A DNA stretch of 64,000 nucleotides, taken from Elymus sibiricus. Its lineage: Eukaryota; Streptophyta; Magnoliopsida; Poales; Poaceae. A program made the position numbers and the translations under genes. Each line of letters begins with the position of its first letter. Position 1 is the stretch's first letter. The DNA lies in the NCBI GenBank assembly GCA_039707655.1, contig CM077676.1, forward strand, positions 425,917,379-425,981,378. Reading direction: 5' to 3'. Below the pieces are notes generated by a model. That model ran no database searches. It was not told the DNA's origin and saw only the letters and a program-made list of their open reading frames with translations. This document shows positions 35,935 to 48,749 of this stretch, one piece after another.

Positions 35935-37550
35935 TTATGCATTATCTATCACAACAAGCGACAGCCCTTTAGTAAAGGGATCTGCCAGATTCTTAACCGT
36001 TTGGATACAATTCAACGCTATCACTCCGGAGTTTTTTAAACGTCTAACAGCCTTTAATCTCATTCTTATATGTTTGTTGGACTTCATGTTGTCCTTTGAA
36101 CTCTTTACTTTGGCAATAACTGTCTGATTGTAACAGTTCATAAGGATAGCCGGAACCGGCTTTTCAAAAGATCTCGAAGCCATTCTGCTTCGACACCAGA
36201 TGTGTCTAATGTTGTTAATTCTGCTTCCATTGTCGATCTCTTTAGGATTGTTTGCTTGCAAGACTTTCAGGAAATAGCGCCACCTCCAAGAGTAAACATA
36301 TACCCAGTTGTGGCCTTCATCTCATCAGCATCAGAGATCCAATTCGCATCACTATACCCTTCAAGTACCAACGGGTATCCGGTATAGTGAAGTCCATAGT
36401 TCATAGTACCTTTCAGATAGCGCAAAATCTTTCAACAGCATGCCAATGTACATCACTCGTATTGAAAACAAACCGGCTCAGTTTGCTCACAGCAAACGTG
36501 ATGTCAGGCCTCGTTGCGCTCGCTAGATACATGAGTGAACCAATAATTTGAGAGTATCTCAATTGATCTTTAGTTGTGCCTTCGAAATTTCGAATCAGCA
36601 CACTAGGATCATAAGGCGTTTGAGAAATTTTGCAGTCCGAATATCCAAAACGACTCAAAATCTTCTCAACATAATGGGATTGCAGAAGTGTAATCCCATC
36701 CTCATCATCTCTCAATAGCTTGATGTTCAACATAACATTAGCCATCCCAAGGTCCTTCATCTCAAAGTTCTGAGATAAAAACGACTTAACCTCCTCAATG
36801 ACTTTGAGGTTGGTCCAAATATCAGTATGTCATCAACATACAAGCACAGTATGACTCCTTCGCCCCCACCATGGCGATAATATGCACATTTGTCAGCTTC
36901 ATTGACAACGAAACCAACAGATGTCAAAGTTGTATTAAATTTCTCATGCCATTGCTTAGGTGCTTGTCTTAGGCCATATAAAGATTTCAGCAACTTACAC
37001 ACCTTTCCTTCCTGACCATCTATCACAAAGCCATCTGGCTGTTGCATGTACATTTCATCATCTAGCTCTCCATTCAGGAAAGCCATCTTAACATCCATCT
37101 GGTGGATGAGAAGACCATGCAAGGCCGCCAATGCGAGTAACACTCGAATAGTGGTTAGTCTGACCACAGGTGAATAAGTATCGAAAAAATCTTTTTCTTC
37201 TTTCTGGGCATAACCCATGGCCACAAGACTATTCTTGTACTTTTCAATTGTACCATCGGGCCTAAGCGTCTTTTTGAACACCCACTTGCATCCCAATGGT
37301 TTTCAACCATAGGGACGTTCCGTAATTTCCCATGCCCCGTTAGCCATGATGGAATCCATCTCGCTACGGACCGCATCTTTCCAGTAGTCAGCATCTGGAG
37401 ATGCATAAGCTTCTGAAATAGAAGTGTGAGTATCATCCACGAGGTACACAAGGAAATCATCACCAAAGGTCTTTGCAGTCCTTTGTCTCTTGCCCCTACC
37501 AAGGGTTTCCTCGTCATCCTCCTCAGGATTTTCATCATGTGTTTGTTCAT
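35935..37550 (-). pseudogene. Copia reverse transcriptase and RNase H
   Basis: Frame 37296-36757 starts with the conserved GCKWVFKKTLRPDG and contains QMDVKMAFLNGELDDEMYM, SLYGLRQAPKQWHEKF and the catalytic YVDD box (LCLYVDDILIFG). The next frame (36760-36413) carries the RT connection with GSLMYLASATRPDI. Frame 36261-35935 carries late RNase H residues ending in NLADPFTKGLS. Frame changes between them show decay. The part 36037-35514 is the donor-like match of the 522-bp copy at 28947. Confidence 0.85.
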
Positions 37551-37739
37551 AATATTCCATAAGAATGACAGGCTCAGGAGTCTCCTCAGATTCCTGTCTA
37601 GAAGTGCTTTGCATATCTCTCATAGAAAAAATATCCTCACAGAATGTAGCATCCTTAGACTCCATAATTGTACCGACCTTCACGTTAGGTACCTCAGATT
37701 TCACTACTAGAAATCTATAGCCATGCTATTCTTAGCGTA

Positions 37740-39323
37740 GCCTAAATTAATACAATCCACGGTCTCTGGTCCAAGCTTACGGTTTTTGGGTATCGGCATA
37801 TTGACCTTCGCCAAACAGCTCCAAGTACGCAAGTACTAGAGTGTCGTCTTTCTCTTCTCCCATTTCTCATAGGAAGTGATCTCATTATCCTTTGTCGAAA
37901 CTTTATTCAGGACATAACATGACGTCAATATAGCTTCCCCCCACCATGCCTTGGATAAACCCGATGCATCTAACATGGCGTTAACCAAATCAGTTAGAGT
38001 ACTGTTTTTTCGTTCGGCAACCCCGTTTGACTTGGGTGAATAGGGAGGCGTCCTCTCATGAATAATACCGTGTTCCGCACAAAAATAATCAAACTCATTC
38101 GAGAAGTACTCTCCACCACGATCTGACCAGACTCGTTTAATTTTCTTTTCAAGTTGATTATCAACTTATGCCTTATAGATTTTAAAGTAGTGTAGAGCCT
38201 CATCTTTAGTATTTAATAGATACACATAGCAATATCTAGTGGAATCATCTATCAATGTCATGAAGTATTTCTTCCCACCTTTAGTCAACACACCATTCAT
38301 CTCACAGAGATCAAAATGTATGAGTTCTAATAGTGCCAAGTGTCTCTCCTCCGTAACCTTGTGAGGCTTGCGAGGTTGCTTAGCTTGCACACATGAATGA
38401 CACTTAGAATCTTTAGCTAAAGTGAAACTCGGGATTAAATTCAATTGTGCTAGCCGCGTCATAACACCGAAACTAATGTGACAAAGACGTGAATGCCAAA
38501 CTTCAGTTTCATTAACACTCGAATGAATATTGTTCATGACTTTATTACAAAAATCTGCGATGGAAAGGCGGAACATTCCTCCGCATTCATAACCTTTTCC
38601 AACAAATAGTCTATATTTCATAACAACTACTTTATTAGACTTGAAGACCAACTTAAACCCTTCTCTACCCCGAAGAGAGCCACTAACGAGGTTCTTCTTG
38701 ATGGCAGGGACATGCTGCACGTTCTTCAGCTGCACGATCCTTCCCGAAGTAAACTTCAGATCGACCGTGCCAACACCATGAACAAAAGCAATCGCGCCAT
38801 TCCCCATCAATACGGACCCGTGACATGTGGCCTGGTAAGAAGAAAACAATGAAATGTCAGCACACATATGAATACTTGCACCTGTGTCCACCCACCAATC
38901 GGTGGACTGACAAACTGAAAATACAGTAAATAAATTACCGTACCCAGATGCACCTCTCTCATTGTTGCTCACAATCATATTGGTAGACTTGGAGTCCTTC
39001 CCTGGTTTCTTGTACTTGTTTGCGCACTGGCTAGCCCAATGTTCCTCTGAACCACAGTTGAAGCAGCCATCTCCCGTCTGGTTCTTCTTAAAGGTCTTCT
39101 TACCCTTCTTCTTGAAGTCGGTATTCTGTTGGACATAATTCTTTCCCTTGGGCTTCTGGGAATTGAAATTCCTCTGATGTACCATATTGGTGACAGAAGT
39201 ACCTTCGACCCTTTTTCCGTGGGAGTCCTTTGCTCTCGAGTTTTGCTTAACTCTCAGATGGCCGATGATATCCTCTACAGAGAATTAACGCCTCAGATGT
39301 TTCAGAGTGGTAGCAAAGTTCCT
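37740..39323 (-). pseudogene. Copia zinc knuckle, protease and integrase
   Basis: The frame 39185-38166 holds the gag CCHC knuckle (CFNCGSEEHWASQC). The aspartic protease site follows (WWVDTGASIHM, catalytic Asp). The GAG-pre-integrase HHCC region comes next (WHSRLCH, then CHSCVQAK), and then the integrase start (LIDDSTRYCYVYLL, first catalytic Asp). A stop at 38166 breaks it. The integrase continues in other frames to about 37740, with a recognisable DRGGEYFS block and YSPKSNGVAERKN. Several shifts make it inactive. Confidence 0.8.
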
Positions 39324-40138
39324 TCAGAAATTAGGGAGCTTAGTGATTATGCATCCCGCGACAAATTTGCCCGGTAAATCGCACTTAAGAAGCTCAAGCT
39401 CCTTAGCGATGCATTGTATCTCATGAGTCTGTTCCAATACAGAACGGTTCTCAACCATTTTGAAATCGTGGAACTGCTCAATAACATACATCTCGCTCCC
39501 AGCATCGGTGGCCCCGAATTTAGATTCGAGCGCCTCCCACAAATCCTTGGCAACCCGCATATGTAAATATGTGTCAACCAACTTATCTCCGATCACACTC
39601 AGAACTGCCCCAAGAAAGACTACAGTGGCCTCCCTGAACGCCTTCTCCTGTTCAGGAGTAATCGTTCCTGTGGGAGTAGCACCGGTGACCCAGAACACGT
39701 TCATTGCCGTGAGTCATAAGGTGGTTTTGGTCTGGCAAAGCTTAAAGTACGTACCGGTAAACTTATCCGGTTTCAGTGCAGTAGCAAAACCATGATTCGA
39801 AAAATTCCTACACAGATTAGGTTTTTGGATTGCTGATAAATAGGCAATTTCTTGATTAATTTAATCCATGAATAAATCATGAGCATGGCATTAACAGAGT
39901 TAATAACATACTGATAATCGATCACATAAGACCATACTACGCAAATAGTAGATATAACTATAGATGACGCTAGTATGGCTAACACAGTAATTAACAGGAG
40001 CGGGATAAGCGAGTTATAACATCCGATCGGCCAGGCGGAGGCCGCGGTGGCGGCGGCAGCGGCGGCGTCCTCGGTGGCCTTCTTCTCGGCTTCAAGCTTC
40101 TCAGCGGCGGCACGGTCGGCTTCGTTGGCGGTGGACAT
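39324..40138 (-). pseudogene. Copia gag (UBN2-type), broken
   Basis: A start Met at 40138 begins an Ala/Glu/Lys-rich N-terminus (about 35 residues, MSTANEADRA), after which the frame is lost. The conserved gag core resumes near 39795 with HGFATALKPDKFTG and continues through LWEALESKFG to 39324. A TGA near 39722 replaces an expected Trp. About 320 bases between the two parts are AT-rich and non-coding, either an insertion or an intron-like gap. Confidence 0.7.
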
Positions 40139-40314
40139 GGTGACGATGAAGACGACACAGACGTAGATGATGCAGCGGACGTGGATGAACGGCGGCGAGC
40201 AGTCGCATAGGAGACGCTCCCCAAAAACCTAATCACCCCTCTCCCGTACAGGATCTGGAGAGGCGGGGTTCCTAAGGCCTGCTCTCCCGTCAACCATGTA
40301 CGAGGTGGACGGGA

Positions 40315-40824
40315 TGGGATCACCGGCGGCAGCAGCAGCAAAAGGAACGACAGTGGGCGTGGAGGTAGCGGATGCGATCTGATTCTCGTGGCGGCTAGGG
40401 TTGGCCGGCGCCTCCAATATATAGGTGTGGCCGCGTGGAGAGACATGGCCTGGATCCACGTCCAAGTCGGTAATAGCCTACGATCCGACGTCTCAGACCG
40501 TGGCTCTTCTATTAGGGACTCTTCCTGACCGGCAAAAATAAGCGCATAGGTGTGAGCTCGGCTCATTCCCGCAACCCGCGGCGCGGCGCGGTGCGTGGTG
40601 CCGAGGCGGGCGGCGAAGGAGGAGCGCGCGGGAACCACTTCTCTTCTCAAGCTCCAATAGCATGTGGAAGAAAATCCCTTATAAGGAGGTCCAACTCCTC
40701 TCCAACTAGCAATGTGGGACTAAACTTCACACCACACCTATTGCCATATAACCCACATGGGCCGTTGTATATTTTCTGAAATTGTTAGATGGGCCCTAGG
40801 CCCACCCTCACTCATATTTCAACA
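40315..40824 (-). repeat. 5' LTR of the Copia element
   Basis: Starts on the minus strand with TGTTGAAATATGAG at 40824 and ends near TGATCCCA at 40315. It is slightly longer than its partner owing to several small indels in the GC-rich middle. Confidence 0.85.
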
Positions 40825-41053
40825 GGTTCTTGCATGCCCGCTCTTTCCTTTGCACCATGGTTCGATTCCTTGTAGACGAGCAATTTTCGCAATTTATTTT
40901 CTGAACAATTTTCTACTGACGTGTGGGATGACAACAAACGTACTCAAAAATCATTAGTACCATCTCGGGTAAAGAAAAAAAAAATCTTATATGGGTACAG
41001 ACAAAAAATTCAGAGAAATGTACCAAAAATCTTAGCCGTCAAACAAAAATTAA
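40825..41053. other. Spacer between Copia and Helitron H4
   Basis: AT-rich, with no gene and no repeat that I recognise. It ends with host AA before the H4 terminus. Confidence 0.4.
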
Positions 41054-42136
41054 TCTATCTATCTATCCACTATAAAAGCACGAAAGGGCGGAGAACCAAT
41101 TCATCATATCCATCAAATCCTATGATCTGATGGTCCACATCCCTCCAGCATACTAAACGCGTTTTATGCTTTAATTACCCACCATGCCATTACATCAATT
41201 AATTACCCACCGTGCCATTACGTAATATACTCTCCTCTCCTTCTTTTTTTAACGCTAATCCTCTCCTCTTTCACGCACGAACAAAACCAAAACCGCTGCC
41301 CCACGCCTCGCCCCACCTCTTCCCTACAGCCTCGCCGCCAGCCACCGCTCTGCCTCGATCTCCACGCGCCGCCGGACCGCCTCGACCTGTGCCGCGCCCA
41401 CGCGCCGTCTGACCATCGCTCTGCCTCGATCTCCACGCGCCGCCGGACCGCCGAGCCCACGCGCCGCCGGACTGCCTCGACCTGTGCCGCGCCCACGCGC
41501 CGTCTGACCGCCGCGGCCAGGCGCCGCCGGATCGCCGCGCCTACGCGCCGTCGGACCGCCCACGCTCCAGCCGCACGGCCGCGTCGTCCACGCGCCGCCC
41601 GGACCGCCGCGTCCACGCTGCAGGTGCCTTCCTCTCTGATTCATTCTGGTTGCAATGACAATTTGTGTTAGTCAACTTCGAAAAATAGCTATGCATTGAT
41701 AGTCACGCTGTCTGGGTTGAAGTGCTCCCTGAAAATCTAAACTAAACTGGAAAAATAAATCAAAGCCTTTAAATTCCTGGATGATAGGAAACAATTTAGT
41801 TGTTGCTGAATTTCACTGTAAACGATGTACTTGTTGAAATTCACAGAACCATGCACTGAATTTAGCGTGGAGAGATTCAGAAAAGCATGACTGGAGGGGC
41901 CGAGTCTACCTTTTCCTATTATCACTTGGGATGTCTCTATTTTTCTGTTAGGGGTCAGGATGTGCTCAGGGTCTTGTTGATCTATAACATGATGACTATC
42001 TGACTTCCATGCTGCAAAATATAGGCATCTCCCAAATTATGTTTCAGCTCTTTCACTGTCTGAACATTGCATATGCTTCTTCAGTTCTTTCTGTTCTTTG
42101 TTGCTTGTTCTTTTACATTTGTGTTTTTACAAACAG

Positions 42137-45100
42137 ATGAGGAAGATTGGTCCAGACAAAGTTCCAGAAACATCTACGCATCGTTCCCCATTTAAAGACA
42201 TAACGAACTCATCTACAACTGAGAATGCAAATGTCACTACTAATAGTCGAGAAGCAAAAAAGAATAGTACTCAGTCATGGTATGCCCGATTGTCTGATGA
42301 GAAGAAAGCAGCATTCCTCGAAAAATGTCGTATGGCCCGACAACAAAAGAAGGCTCAGGCTCTCAATATTGTTAATGGTCAACAAACAGCTCAGGCACAT
42401 GATTCGTTAGGATCGCAGGAATGTACCCCTTTGAGCAACATAACCAACACACACACAAATGGTATGGTCATACTCTGCGTATCATATATATTGAATGACC
42501 ATTTACTCAATGCGTAGATGTTCATCTCCTGCGTTGTGTCAGATGCAAGATGTACAGGGGACTCCACGACTACTGTTCGACATCCCGAAGATGTTAATGT
42601 TGACCGAAAACGGACTGGCCAGAGTTGGTATGCCCGACTATCAGACGAACAAAGAGCAGAGCACTTGCATAAGCTACGGATGGCTCGGCTACAGAAAAAA
42701 GCTGTAGCTCACAATGTTATTGTCGAAATACCTCAGAGTTCTAGCTCGCTATGTTCACCTGGTAATAAAACCTTCAAATACTACTATATTAATGAGACTT
42801 CTTCATCTTGGTTTATGAGTTTGTCTGCTCTTCTTCTAAACAGGTTCAGCCTCTACGGTACCAATCTCTGAGAGTACTTCTCTTCCGGTGGCGCGGCACA
42901 ATACGATAGCTGCAACCACCGGTGTGAGTGTCGAAGAGTGTCAACCATCTGCAGGAGATGCGTCACCTGGTGAGAGCACCAGCATTTGTTTTTCATTACT
43001 TGCAAGGGCACATATAAATTGTGGACTGAAACCGGAATGCCGGTGAACTTCCTTTCTAGCTACATCTTTGTGAAAGGGCTTATCATCCCACATGTTTCTA
43101 CATCTACTGTAGGTATCACACAAAATGGATCAGCACAATCGGGCATAACCCGGGTGGGACACACGCTGGTTGGAGGGCCAAATATAGAGGAGGACTTTTC
43201 TGATGATTGGCTGCACAGGAATCCGACTTACGTGCGGCTAGCGAGGTCAGCTCAACACAATAGTACTGTCTTACAGACTGGAGGAGAGCATGGACAATGT
43301 GACTTCGTGCCCACAAGTTTTATCTTTGGACGCTCCATTGAACCACAAGGTATGCTGAAACTTACCAGTAATTATTCATTCTTTTATATTACAGCACAAT
43401 GTCCTTTTCACTTGACATGGAGACTTCTACCTTGCGTTATATAGTTTCAGCTGCCCGCTACGAGAAGGAGCGCATTCGTAAAAGAACGAAATACTCGGAA
43501 ATGAGCATGGACCAGAAAGATGCCTTATTATATCGAGTTCGTGAGTACAAGAAAAGAAAGCGGACGACTTGTGCCTCATCCGACCAGTACGACCGTGCTG
43601 GTGCGACATCTGGATCCGTATACCAGTCACCATGCACACCTGCCACAGAAAACAACCATATAGGTGTTTTAACTGTCTGATTGTGCTGCATAGTATTGTT
43701 TGATGGTGATCTTAAATGCATAAGCTGCTTGATATTCACAATGAGAATGCTATTATACATTTGAAAACTTTGACTACTCTCTTGGGTTGGTTTTGCTACA
43801 TCTTCCAGGAGGCTACAACATTGACGAGGACTCTGATGTAGCCGGAGTTTTCGAGCCAATGGGACCGGATGTTGAAATTGAAGGTGTGTTGTCTTCCCTC
43901 GCATAATGGTACCCACATTCATTACATTTAGCTGATTCAATCATTGTGTTCTCATAGAAAACATGGAGACCTTCCAAGAGGGAGAAACTTTGTATGATGA
44001 TGATGATGAGGAGATTAGGCTATTCAGTGCACAAGGTTACTTATAACATGACATTATAATTCATTACTGTTGTGAGGCAATATACTTTGCGAGCACTAAG
44101 TTAACTCTTGCTCATGACTTTCCAGGTAATGAGTTCGAATCGTACAGAGTGACAGCTGATGGTTCGCATAGTTTCGAGACTCATGATCCTTATGACTATG
44201 TCTACAAAAATCTACCCACCAAGCATCATGTTTTGAAGCCAGTAAAAGACTGTGTCCATTGTGGAGCAATGAGGTTCCAGTATGAAGGTCCAGCCTTCTG
44301 TTGCAGAAAAGGTAAGGTCAAGGTATTTATCCCAGAGGTTCCTCAAGAGCTCCAACAATTGTTTACAAGTCAGGTAGATAAGGATGCAAAGTACTTTAGA
44401 CAGCACATTAGATATTTCAACTCCCACTTCTCCTTCACAAGTCTTGGAGTTACCCTTGATCAACGGGTCAACACAGCGGCAAGAACCGGTGTGTATACAT
44501 TTCGTGCTCATGGTCAGTTGTACCATCGTCTGGACCATCTGGTACCAGGTAGTCACGGACCCAGGCATCTGCAGCTGTATATTTATGATACGGATGAAGC
44601 CTTGGAACATAGGGTGAAGCGCTCTCCGGATCTTGATATCAATCTCATACGGAAGATTCTACGTATATTGGAGAACAACCCGTATGTGGAGGTTTTTAGG
44701 AGCCTTGGTTCTGTTCCAGACCTAGCGGAATATAAGATTACGCTCAACACAAATATAAAATTGGACCAACGGAGGTACAATGCCCCTACAGCCTCTCAGG
44801 TGGCTGCAATGTGGGTTGAAGGGAGTGACCCGCAACACACTTTTGATAGAAGTGTTATGGTGCATGGAGAAGGGGGCCGTCCTATATACATCAGAGCCTA
44901 CTATGGATGCTATGATCCTTTGGCATATCCATTATTTTTCCCGGCTGGGGAGACAGGATGGAACCGATGGCTACCGTATGAGGGACCAACTCCCACTCAG
45001 GCAGGCGATGAGGGTGAGAATGACGACCAGGATGATGAACGAGAAGCAGGTAATTGTATGGCCGCTTCTCTGTATCATAACAATTGGTATCTGGTCCATG

Positions 45101-48100
45101 ACTTCCTCCAATCTTCTGTAGTAGCATTATTGATATTTCATTTTTGCATACCATCTTCTAGATGACAACGACGACCAGGATGAGGACGAAGTTGCCGAGT
45201 CTAAAAAATATGTCAGTGCGAGGGAGTATTACTGTTACAAGTTGCAAATCAGGGAAGGAATTTTTAACATCGTATTGTTCGGGGGGCGTCTTTTCCAACA
45301 GTGGATTGTTGACATGTACATCAAAATGGAGGCTATGAGGCTTGATTTCTACTCCAAGCCTCAGAATCAAAAACTCATACGTGCTGAACTCTACCAGGTA
45401 AACATAAACCTCTCCAGTCTCATCAACATACTATCATAACTTGTCAGACACCGGTATGTTACTCAATAAGTGGAATTAAGCAAGAACAAGTTATGAGCCT
45501 AATCTATAGTCTTGTTGGTTAACATCCTGCTTGTGTTGTAAAAGCAAGAACCAATTATGAGCCTAATGTATAGTCTTGTTGGTTATCATCCTGCTTCTAT
45601 TGTAAAAGCAAGAACCAATTATGAGCCTCATTTGTTTCGTATGGTGTTGTTGACACCATTGCTTCTGGTGAGATGCGTGCTGCTCAGATTGGAAAACGAA
45701 TCGTGCTCCCTCGGACTTTTCCGGGAGGTGATCGAGACATGCAGCGAAGATTCCTTGATGCGATGGCCATCGTCCAGCGATACGGAAAGCCTGATTACTT
45801 GATCACTATGACTTGCAACCCGTACTGGGAGGAGATAACTTCCAGACTTGCACCCGGACAAACACCACAAGACCGTCCTGACCTGGTGGCCAGAGTATAC
45901 AGGGCCAAGATGCGGAGTCTGAAAGATCTTATGATAAAAAAGAGGTACTTTGGTGTGGTTGCAGCGTATGCTCATGTTACTGAGTTCCAAAAAAGGGGTC
46001 TGCCGCATGAGCACTTCCTGCTGGTCATGGCCTCAGATAGTAAGCTGACAAATCCAGACGCCTATGATAGGGTAATCTCGGTGGAGATCCCTAGCCGTGA
46101 GAAGTACCCTGTGTTGCATGGTCTGGTTATCAAGCATATTCTCCACGGCCCATGTGGTACTCTCCAGAAGAATTGTCCTTGCATGATAGATGGAAATTGT
46201 CGTTTTCGTTACCCTCGGCAGTTTTGCCCTGCAACACAACAAGGAAAGGACTCATACCCTCTATATAGGAGAAGGGATGATGGCCGTCGAGTAAAAGTTA
46301 GGAATGCGGTGTTGGACAACAGATGGGTTGTCCCGTACAACCCCGGACTACTTATGAGATATAATTGCCACATTAATGTTGAAGCTTGCTCGAGCATAAA
46401 AGCAGTCAAATATTTGTACAAATACATATACAAGGGGCATGATCGTGCTTCCTTCTCAGTTGACCCGGAGGGAAATGATGGCGGTGTCATAAATGAGATT
46501 CGGCAATACAGGGACGCAAGGTTTGTAACACCACCAGAGTCTATGTACAGGGTATGTGCTTTCCGTATGTTTGGTGTCTCTCCTGCAGTGTTGCAACTTC
46601 AGCTGCATTTGCCCAACATGCATACTGTTGCATTCAAGGGTAGTGATAACCTAGAGGATGTCATGAACCGACCGTCCTCTTCCAAAACCATGCTCACAGA
46701 ATACTTTAGGATGAATGAGGTGGACCCTTATGCACGAAACTTCTTGTATAAAGAGTTTCCAGAATTCTTTCGATGGCTTAAGGGTAAAAAAATGTGGCAG
46801 AGAAGAAGCCAGAGGGGCCGGGGACAAGTTGGAAGGATTGTTTATGCACACCCTGCTGATGGTGAGAGGTACTTCCTGAGAGTGCTTCTGAATCATAGAA
46901 GAGGTGCCACTTCATATGAGGATTTGAGAACTGTAAATGGAAGGCTTTGCTCGACCTTCAGGGAAGCGTGTGAGCTCATCGGCCTAATAGAGACTGACAA
47001 ATCTCTTGACGACTACTTGACTGAGTCTGCTACTTTCCAGATGCCCTGTACTCTAAGAAGGCTTTTCGCAACTATTCTTGTGTTCTGCGAGCCGGCCAAC
47101 ATCCGCGCATTGTGGGAGAAGCATTTGGAGTCAATGTCCGAGGATTACCGTCGTACCCAGTCCAACCAGGCCGCACTGGAACAGATGGTCCTTAGAGACA
47201 TCCGGGATTTGGTGCATTCAATGGGGAAAGATATTAAAAGCTATGGCCTCCCAGAGGTGGTTGAGACAGGTGGTGATGGTTCCGGCGACCTCCTGAGGGA
47301 GGTTCGAGAGGAGTTGTCGGTCGGTGTGGATCAAGAGCATCTCGATCTGTATACATCCCTGAACATTGAGCAGAGGGCTGGGTTTGAGGAAATCTTGGAT
47401 CACGTGGTCAACAAGAAGAGACAAGTTTTCTTTGTTGATGGCCCTGGTGGCACGGGGAAGACTTATCTCTACAAGGCGCTTCTCGCTAAAGTGCGTTCAT
47501 TGGGTAAAATAGCTATTGCAACTGCAACATCCGGAATAGCTGCATCAATCATGCCCGGTGCACGTACCGCCCACTCCAGGTTCAAAATTCCTATTAAGCT
47601 CATGGATAATAGCATTTGTAGCTTCACCAAGCAGAGTGGTACTGCAGAGTTGCTCCGGAGAGCATCTCTCATAATCTGGGATGAAGTTGCCATGACGAAG
47701 CGTCAAGCGGTTGAGGCACTAGATAGGTCACTACAGGATATCATGGGATGTGCAATGCCATTTGGGGGAAAGGTTGTGGTGTTTGGAGGGGATTTTAGAC
47801 AAGTCCTTCCTGTGGTCACGCGTGGGACAAGAGCACAGATCACTGACGCCACGTTGCAAAGGTCATATCTATGGGAGAAAATTAGAAAAATACGCCTCAC
47901 GCGTAATATGAGGGCACAAACTGACCCCTGGCTCTCCAAATACCTCTTGAGAATTGGCAATGGAACGGAGGAGACGATCGGTGATGATTATGTGCGTCTG
48001 CCTGATGACATTGTGATAGGTTACACACTTGGTGACGCACCAGTCATGAAGCTTATCGAACATGTGTTCCCATCTCTTCATGAGAATGCATCATCCGGTG

Positions 48101-48749
48101 CCTACATGAGCACACGTGCTATTCTTTCCACCAAGAATGAGCATGTGGACGACCTAAATGCAAAGATGATTGACCGATTTCCTGGCCAAGAAAAGGTATA
48201 CTATAGCTTTGATTCCGTCGATGATGAAACACACAATAACTACCCAATTGACTTTCTGAACAATCTCACTCCGAATGGCTTGCCCCCCATATTCTAAAAG
48301 TTAAAGTCAATTATCCTATCATTCTCCTTCGAAATCTCGATTCTAATAACGGATTGTGCAATGGAACAAGATTGATGATTAGAGCGTTCCAAAATAATGC
48401 AATCGACGCCGAGATTGTTGGTGGACAACATGCTGGAAAGAGAGTGTTCATCCCTAGGATCCCGATGGCGCCCTCGGACGATAATTCACTTCCTTTCAAG
48501 TTGAAGAGGAAGCAATTCCCTATTCGTCTGAGTTTTGCAATGACCATAAACAAAGCCCAGGGGCAAACCATCCCAACTGTTGGTATTTACCTTCCGGAGC
48601 CTGTATTCTCGCACGGCCAGCTTTATGTTGCACTGTCAAGGGGTGTGTCAAGGCAGACAACTCGGGTTCTGGCAAAGCCAAATAAAGAAATAGATCCCAC
48701 GGGTAAAAGCACCAAGAACATTGTGTACAGAGATGTCTTGGAGGGATAA
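42137..48749 (+). pseudogene. Helitron RepHel (HUH replicase-PIF1 helicase), 10 exons
   Basis: RepHel nicks and unwinds DNA for Helitron rolling-circle movement. Exons inferred from GT/AG edges and phase: 42137-42461, 42543-42761, 42844-42969, 43113-43349, 43451-43663, 43809-43883, 43958-44035, 44126-45049, 45162-45397, 45643-48749. The first eight junctions are all phase 1 and the ninth is phase 0. The product would be about 1,845 residues. Exons 1, 2 and 5 carry a repeated basic motif (WYARLSDE..). Exons 8-9 lead into the Helitron_like_N domain. The last exon has the HUH motif (PHEHFLL, near 46003), the paired Tyr (YLYKYIYK, near 46410), Walker A GPGGTGKT (near 47440), IWDEVAM, FGGDFRQVLP, and C-terminal INKAQGQT and YVALSRG. 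Damage: the acceptor before 45643 reads AT instead of AG, and one C is missing in the run at 48283-48288, which causes a stop at 48295-48297. A 64-bp tandem repeat fills the last intron. Confidence 0.88.
45484..45630 (+). repeat. 64-bp tandem repeat in the last RepHel intron, about 2.3 copies
   Basis: Units beginning CAAGTTATGAGCC or CAATTATGAGCC recur at about 64-65 bp and end near the mutated acceptor. The second and third starts are nearly identical. The expansion sits directly before the exon whose acceptor is lost. Confidence 0.8.

Larger units (their letters stand above)
34880..40824 (-). mobile_element. Copia LTR retrotransposon, complete but degenerate
   Basis: Direct LTRs at 34880-35374 and 40315-40824 flank gag-pol on the minus strand. 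The pol order (integrase before RT) is that of Copia. The outer LTR edge reads TGTTGAAATATGAG at 40824; the inner copy at 35374 has a mutated second base. GGTGGGG next to 35374 is the likely polypurine tract. The LTRs differ by at least 30 substitutions plus indels over ~500 bp, so the insertion is old. The 5-bp flanks (TAGTA and GGTTC) do not match, so no TSD is preserved. I found no clear PBS. Confidence 0.85.

Noticed and set aside
37700..37716. CACTACTAGAAA as a CACTA terminus
   Set aside because: It lies in the degenerate Copia pol region and has no partner end or subterminal repeats.
48354..48749. 131-codon frame as a separate gene
   Set aside because: It is the C-terminal helicase part of RepHel after the one-base slip at 48283-48288.
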